Positions 7,099 to 9,683 of a DNA stretch of 9,683 nucleotides are shown in pieces. Below the pieces are notes generated by a model, which saw only the letters and a program-made list of their open reading frames with translations, was not told the DNA's origin and did not search any database. Within the stretch, counting starts at the first letter, position 1, and every line of letters begins with the position of its first letter. Both the position numbers and the translations under genes were made by a program. The stretch comes from JALYUA01 sp038229875 (lineage in GTDB: Bacteria; Acidobacteriota; Thermoanaerobaculia; UBA5066; Gp7-AA6): assembly GCA_038229875.1 (NCBI GenBank), contig JBBROA010000139.1, positions 1 to 9,683 of the forward strand, read 5' to 3'.

Positions 7099-8360
7099 CG
7101 GCGATCCGCATCCTCCGGATCATCACGCGCCTGAACGCGGGCGGGCCGTCCCGCCACGTGGTCTGGCTCGCGCGCGGGCTTTCCTCGCGCGGTTTCGAAA
7201 CGCGCCTCGCCGCCGGCCGGCTTGCCCCCGGCGAAGACGACCTGTCGGAGTTTGCCGCCGAGAACGGAGTCGCCGTTGCGTCGATCCCGGATCTCCAGAG
7301 GGACCCGCGTCCCGCGGCGGACGCCCGCGCGTTCCGGGAGGTCCTGCGGCTCGTCCGCGAGTTCCGGCCCCACGTCGTCCACACGCACCACTCGAAAGCG
7401 GGCTTCGTCGGCCGCCTCGCCGTGCGAATCGCCAACCGCCGGATCGTCGCCTCCGGCGGCGCCCCGATCCGCGCCGTGCACACGTTTCACGGCAACATGA
7501 TTTCCCGCCACTTCTCTCCCTGGAAGGCGGCCGCGCTGGGGAGCCTCGAACGGTGGATTTCCCATGACGGCGTGACGGACGCGGTCGTGGTGCTGTCCCC
7601 GGACCAGAGGCGCGAGATCGTCGACGAGTTTCGGCTCGCGCCCGCCGGGAAGGTCTTCATCGTCCCGAACGCGGTGGACCTCGACGCATTCGCGCCCTGC
7701 GCGCGGGACCTGTCTTTCCGGCGCGCCGTCGGAGCGGAGGACGGCGACTTCGTCGTCGGCATGATCGGCCGGGTGGCGCCCCAGAAGAACTACGAGATGT
7801 TCCTCCGCGTCGCGCGGCGAGTCGTGGGCGCTCTGCCCCGCGCGATGTTCGTCGTCGTGGGCGGGGGAGAGGGTCTTCCGGAGCTCCAGGCAATGGCGGC
7901 GGAGCTCGGGATCGCAAGCCGGGTCCGCTTTCCCGGCGTTCGGACCGACCTCCCCTCGGTTTACGCGGGGCTCGACCTGGTAGCCCTCACCAGCCGCAAC
8001 GAAGGGACGCCGCTTTCCCTGATCGAGGCGATGGCCGCTGCCAGGCCGATCGTCTCGACCGACGTCGGGGGGGTGCGCGATCTCGTCACGCGCGAGCTGC
8101 GCGGAGGCGTGGACTCCCGAAGCTTCGTGGAATCCGACTCACCCCGCGGACTCCTCTGCGCTTCCGAGGCCGAAGGCGAATTTGCGGACGCCGTTCTTCG
8201 TCTCGCCGGCGACGCGGACCTGCGGGCTCGTCTCTCCGGGGCCGGCCGCGAGTACGCGATCCGATTCCACGGGCTCCCGCGCCTGTTCGACGACCTCGAG
8301 GCCGTCTACGCGCGCGTGCTCCGGCGAGACGGCTCAGAACAGGGAAGAACTGAGAGCTGA
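7095..8360 (+). CDS. GT4-family glycosyltransferase (last gene of operon)
   Basis: This is a 421-residue GT-B enzyme of family GT4. The N-terminal domain has RIITRLNAGGPSRHVVWLA (8-26), with the usual glycine loop, then VVHTHHSKAGFVGRLA (94-109) and AVHTFHGN (127-134). The C-terminal donor domain has VGMIGRVAPQKNYEMFLRV (221-239) and the EX7E pair, Glu303 and Glu311 in RNEGTPLSLIEAMAAARPIV, then STDVGGVRDLV (321-331). About 20 residues are inserted between GGVRDLV and RGLLC (351-355), a variant seen in other GT4 enzymes. Role: addition of one sugar to a growing lipid-linked glycan in the cytoplasm. Apart from fold it shares little with the GT4 gene at 1111, so the two probably make different linkages. 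ATG 7095 overlaps the previous stop as ATGA and has no visible Shine-Dalgarno, so expression probably depends on coupled translation. The last few codons and the stop lie in a heptanucleotide repeat. Confidence 0.92.
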   Translation: MTAIRILRIITRLNAGGPSRHVVWLARGLSSRGFETRLAAGRLAPGEDDLSEFAAENGVAVASIPDLQRDPRPAADARAFREVLRLVREFRPHVVHTHHSKAGFVGRLAVRIANRRIVASGGAPIRAVHTFHGNMISRHFSPWKAAALGSLERWISHDGVTDAVVVLSPDQRREIVDEFRLAPAGKVFIVPNAVDLDAFAPCARDLSFRRAVGAEDGDFVVGMIGRVAPQKNYEMFLRVARRVVGALPRAMFVVVGGGEGLPELQAMAAELGIASRVRFPGVRTDLPSVYAGLDLVALTSRNEGTPLSLIEAMAAARPIVSTDVGGVRDLVTRELRGGVDSRSFVESDSPRGLLCASEAEGEFADAVLRLAGDADLRARLSGAGREYAIRFHGLPRLFDDLEAVYARVLRRDGSEQGRTES

Positions 8361-8380
8361 CAGCTGACAGCTGACAGCGG
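8346..8380 (+). repeat. Degenerate heptanucleotide repeat array, unit ACAGCTG
   Basis: Five consecutive 7-bp units can be read: AGAACTG, AGAGCTG, ACAGCTG, ACAGCTG and ACAGCGG. Two central copies are perfect and the ends decay. The preceding ACAGGGA (8339-8345) may be a sixth, more degenerate unit. The core CAGCTG is palindromic, so the array looks similar on both strands. The first two units lie inside the end of the GT4 gene and the TGA at 8358-8360 falls within the array. The rest fills nearly all of the 24-bp gap to the convergent gene. From memory, similar AGCTGAC-type heptad arrays are scattered in many environmental bacterial genomes. I see no long stem or T-run of a standard terminator. 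Confidence 0.85.
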
Positions 8381-8384
8381 ACCG

Positions 8385-9683
8385 TCATTCGATCGTCGCG
8401 CGCCGCACCGTCAGGCCGAGGCCCTCGCAGAGGTTCCGGATCTCCTTCTGTCGCCCGTCCTCGAGCCGCGACGAGGCGATCACGACCTCGTTGATGTCGT
8501 CCCGGCGGATGATCTCTTCCAGCCTCCCGATCGGGCCCGCCACCACGATGCCGTGGAGCTGGCGTCCGATCTTCCGCGGATCGTCGTCGAGGTAGGCGAC
8601 GATCGTCCGGTGCATGGCGGGATCGCGGCGCAGGAGGCGGGCGGCGGCGGAACCGAGGTCGCCCGCCCCGACGATCAGAGTGCGCACCGTTCCCCGGCTG
8701 CGGCCGCGCAGCATCTCCGAAAAGAAAGAGACCGACGCGTGGCCCGCGACGACGAGTCCGAACGTCAGCGCCCCGTCGATGATCATCACCGCCCGGGAGA
8801 ATCCCTCGAACTTGTAGAGGATGACGATGAGCGTCACGGTCGCCAGAGATCCGGTGACGACGGCCTTGGCCGCCACGACAACGTCGGGAATCGAAAAATG
8901 CGTCGTCGCGCGCCGGTAGAGGCCGAAGACCTGAAAGCACACCAGGCGCGCCGCCAGCATGATCGGCAGAGAGCGCGTCAGGCATACGAGATTGCTTCCG
9001 TCGATCTTCCCCTCGAATCGCAGAAGGTACGCCGCCACGTGCGCAACGATGACGAGGGCGAAGTCGGCGAGAAGGTCGAGGAGGGGCCATTTGTGGGGAA
9101 TGAAGGCGTTGAAGATCGCCATCTTGCGGCGCCGGGCCTCTTCGATGGCTTCCGGACCGCGCGTGTAGATCGGGACCCGCGACAGAAACGAGCCGAAGTA
9201 ATAGACCGCGAGCAGCAGAGACGTCGCGGAGACGACGAGAATCCAGAGGGACACGCGGGGCGCCAGGAGCGAGACGATCCCGCTACCGAGCGACACGGCG
9301 TAGAGGACGAGCGCGGTCTGGCGCTCGGTCAACCCGAGCGAGACGAGGCGGTGACTGCTGTGGTCCGCGGCGCCGGCCGTGACGGACCGCCCGGACGAGA
9401 ATCGATTCAACGCGACGAGCGCCGTGTCGAAGATCGGGAGGAGCAGCACGAGCGCGGGCCCGACGAGCGCCGCCATCAGAGTGGTCCTCGGCTGCGCCGC
9501 GTCGAGCAGGGTCAGGGCGGCGAGCGTGTATCCCAGGAAATGGATTCCCGTGTCTCCCATGAAAATGGACGAGGGAGGAAAGTTGAAGCGCAGGAAGGCC
9601 ACGCAGCTTCCGCAAAGGGCGGCCGCCGCGAGGACGAGAGGCGCGTTCTGGTTCTGAAGGCCGTGCAGAATGAGAAAAAAGCC
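8385..9683 (-). CDS. WecA/MraY-type sugar-1-phosphate transferase fused to a FlaA1-like N-terminal module (5' truncated by window edge)
   Basis: The frame is open from the right edge to TGA at 8387-8385, giving 432 residues without the N-terminus. Residues 1-166 (counted from the edge) are the C-terminal half of a polytopic polyprenyl-phosphate sugar-1-phosphate transferase. They include FNFPPSSIFMGDTG (33-46, conserved Asp44), LPIFDTALVAL (82-92) and DHSSHRLVSLGLTERQ (107-122), the sugar-recognition loop of WecA-like enzymes. After a charged linker comes a FlaA1/WbpM/CapD-like segment from about 197: four membrane spans with VAAYLLRFEG (216-225) and FGLYRRATTHFSIPD (253-267), then a Rossmann domain with TLIVGAGDLG (335-344), YLDDDPRKIG (364-373) and NEVVIAS (398-404). 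It stops at 432 with no SDR dehydratase domain. The first part should attach a sugar-1-phosphate to undecaprenyl phosphate and start the glycan. The second may bind a nucleotide ligand, perhaps to regulate the first. The gene is convergent with the GT4 operon. Confidence 0.88.
   Translation of the reverse strand, partial: GFFLILHGLQNQNAPLVLAAAALCGSCVAFLRFNFPPSSIFMGDTGIHFLGYTLAALTLLDAAQPRTTLMAALVGPALVLLLPIFDTALVALNRFSSGRSVTAGAADHSSHRLVSLGLTERQTALVLYAVSLGSGIVSLLAPRVSLWILVVSATSLLLAVYYFGSFLSRVPIYTRGPEAIEEARRRKMAIFNAFIPHKWPLLDLLADFALVIVAHVAAYLLRFEGKIDGSNLVCLTRSLPIMLAARLVCFQVFGLYRRATTHFSIPDVVVAAKAVVTGSLATVTLIVILYKFEGFSRAVMIIDGALTFGLVVAGHASVSFFSEMLRGRSRGTVRTLIVGAGDLGSAAARLLRRDPAMHRTIVAYLDDDPRKIGRQLHGIVVAGPIGRLEEIIRRDDINEVVIASSRLEDGRQKEIRNLCEGLGLTVRRATIE

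Noticed and set aside
8346..8380. The repeat array as a CRISPR array or intrinsic terminator.
   Set aside because: The 7-bp units are adjacent with no spacers, so it is not CRISPR. There is no long GC stem followed by a T-run, so a standard terminator is not supported.
8086..9090. Minus-strand frame of 334 residues crossing the repeat array.
   Set aside because: It is Arg/Pro-rich and out of frame with the WecA-FlaA1 fusion. The serine/leucine-rich stretch it contains is just the translated heptamer repeat.

Overview
The window comes from a GC-rich bacterium. Every reading frame that looks real has strong G/C bias at the third codon position, and GTG and TTG starts occur. The sequence alone does not fix the phylum. 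An Acidobacteriota-like, deltaproteobacterial-type or other GC-rich environmental lineage would fit, but this is only an impression. The content is a surface-polysaccharide (exopolysaccharide or O-antigen-like) biosynthesis locus. There are no RNA genes, CRISPR arrays, transposases or phage genes.

Layout: positions 1-1031 (minus strand) hold the first ~343 codons of a polytopic membrane protein, probably a GT-C-type glycosyltransferase or similar, which runs off the left edge. A 79-bp divergent gap follows. Then comes a tightly packed plus-strand operon of six genes (1111-8360): a GT4 glycosyltransferase, a class I SAM methyltransferase, an AsnB-type glutamine-dependent amidotransferase, two more class I methyltransferases of different subfamilies, and a second GT4 glycosyltransferase. 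The last three junctions are 4-base stop/start overlaps (TTGA, GTGA, ATGA), so the genes are probably translated in a coupled way. The operon ends in a short heptanucleotide repeat array (unit ACAGCTG) that supplies the stop codon of the last gene. Four bases beyond it, on the minus strand, ends a convergent gene that enters from the right edge (8385-9683).

That last gene is the most unusual item. Its N-terminal part is a WecA/MraY-type polyprenyl-phosphate sugar-1-phosphate transferase. This is fused to the membrane and nucleotide-binding half of a FlaA1/WbpM/CapD-type protein, and the protein stops where the SDR dehydratase/epimerase domain would normally begin.

Inferred joint role: the convergent WecA-like enzyme would start a lipid-linked glycan. 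The two GT4 enzymes would add sugars at the cytoplasmic face. AsnB and the methyltransferases would amidate and methylate sugars or an attached group. The GT-C-like membrane protein would act at the membrane. Catalytic classes are well supported by motifs; substrates and the final polymer cannot be read from the sequence. I did not find a convincing wholly new system. The domain fusion and the repeat are the best leads.
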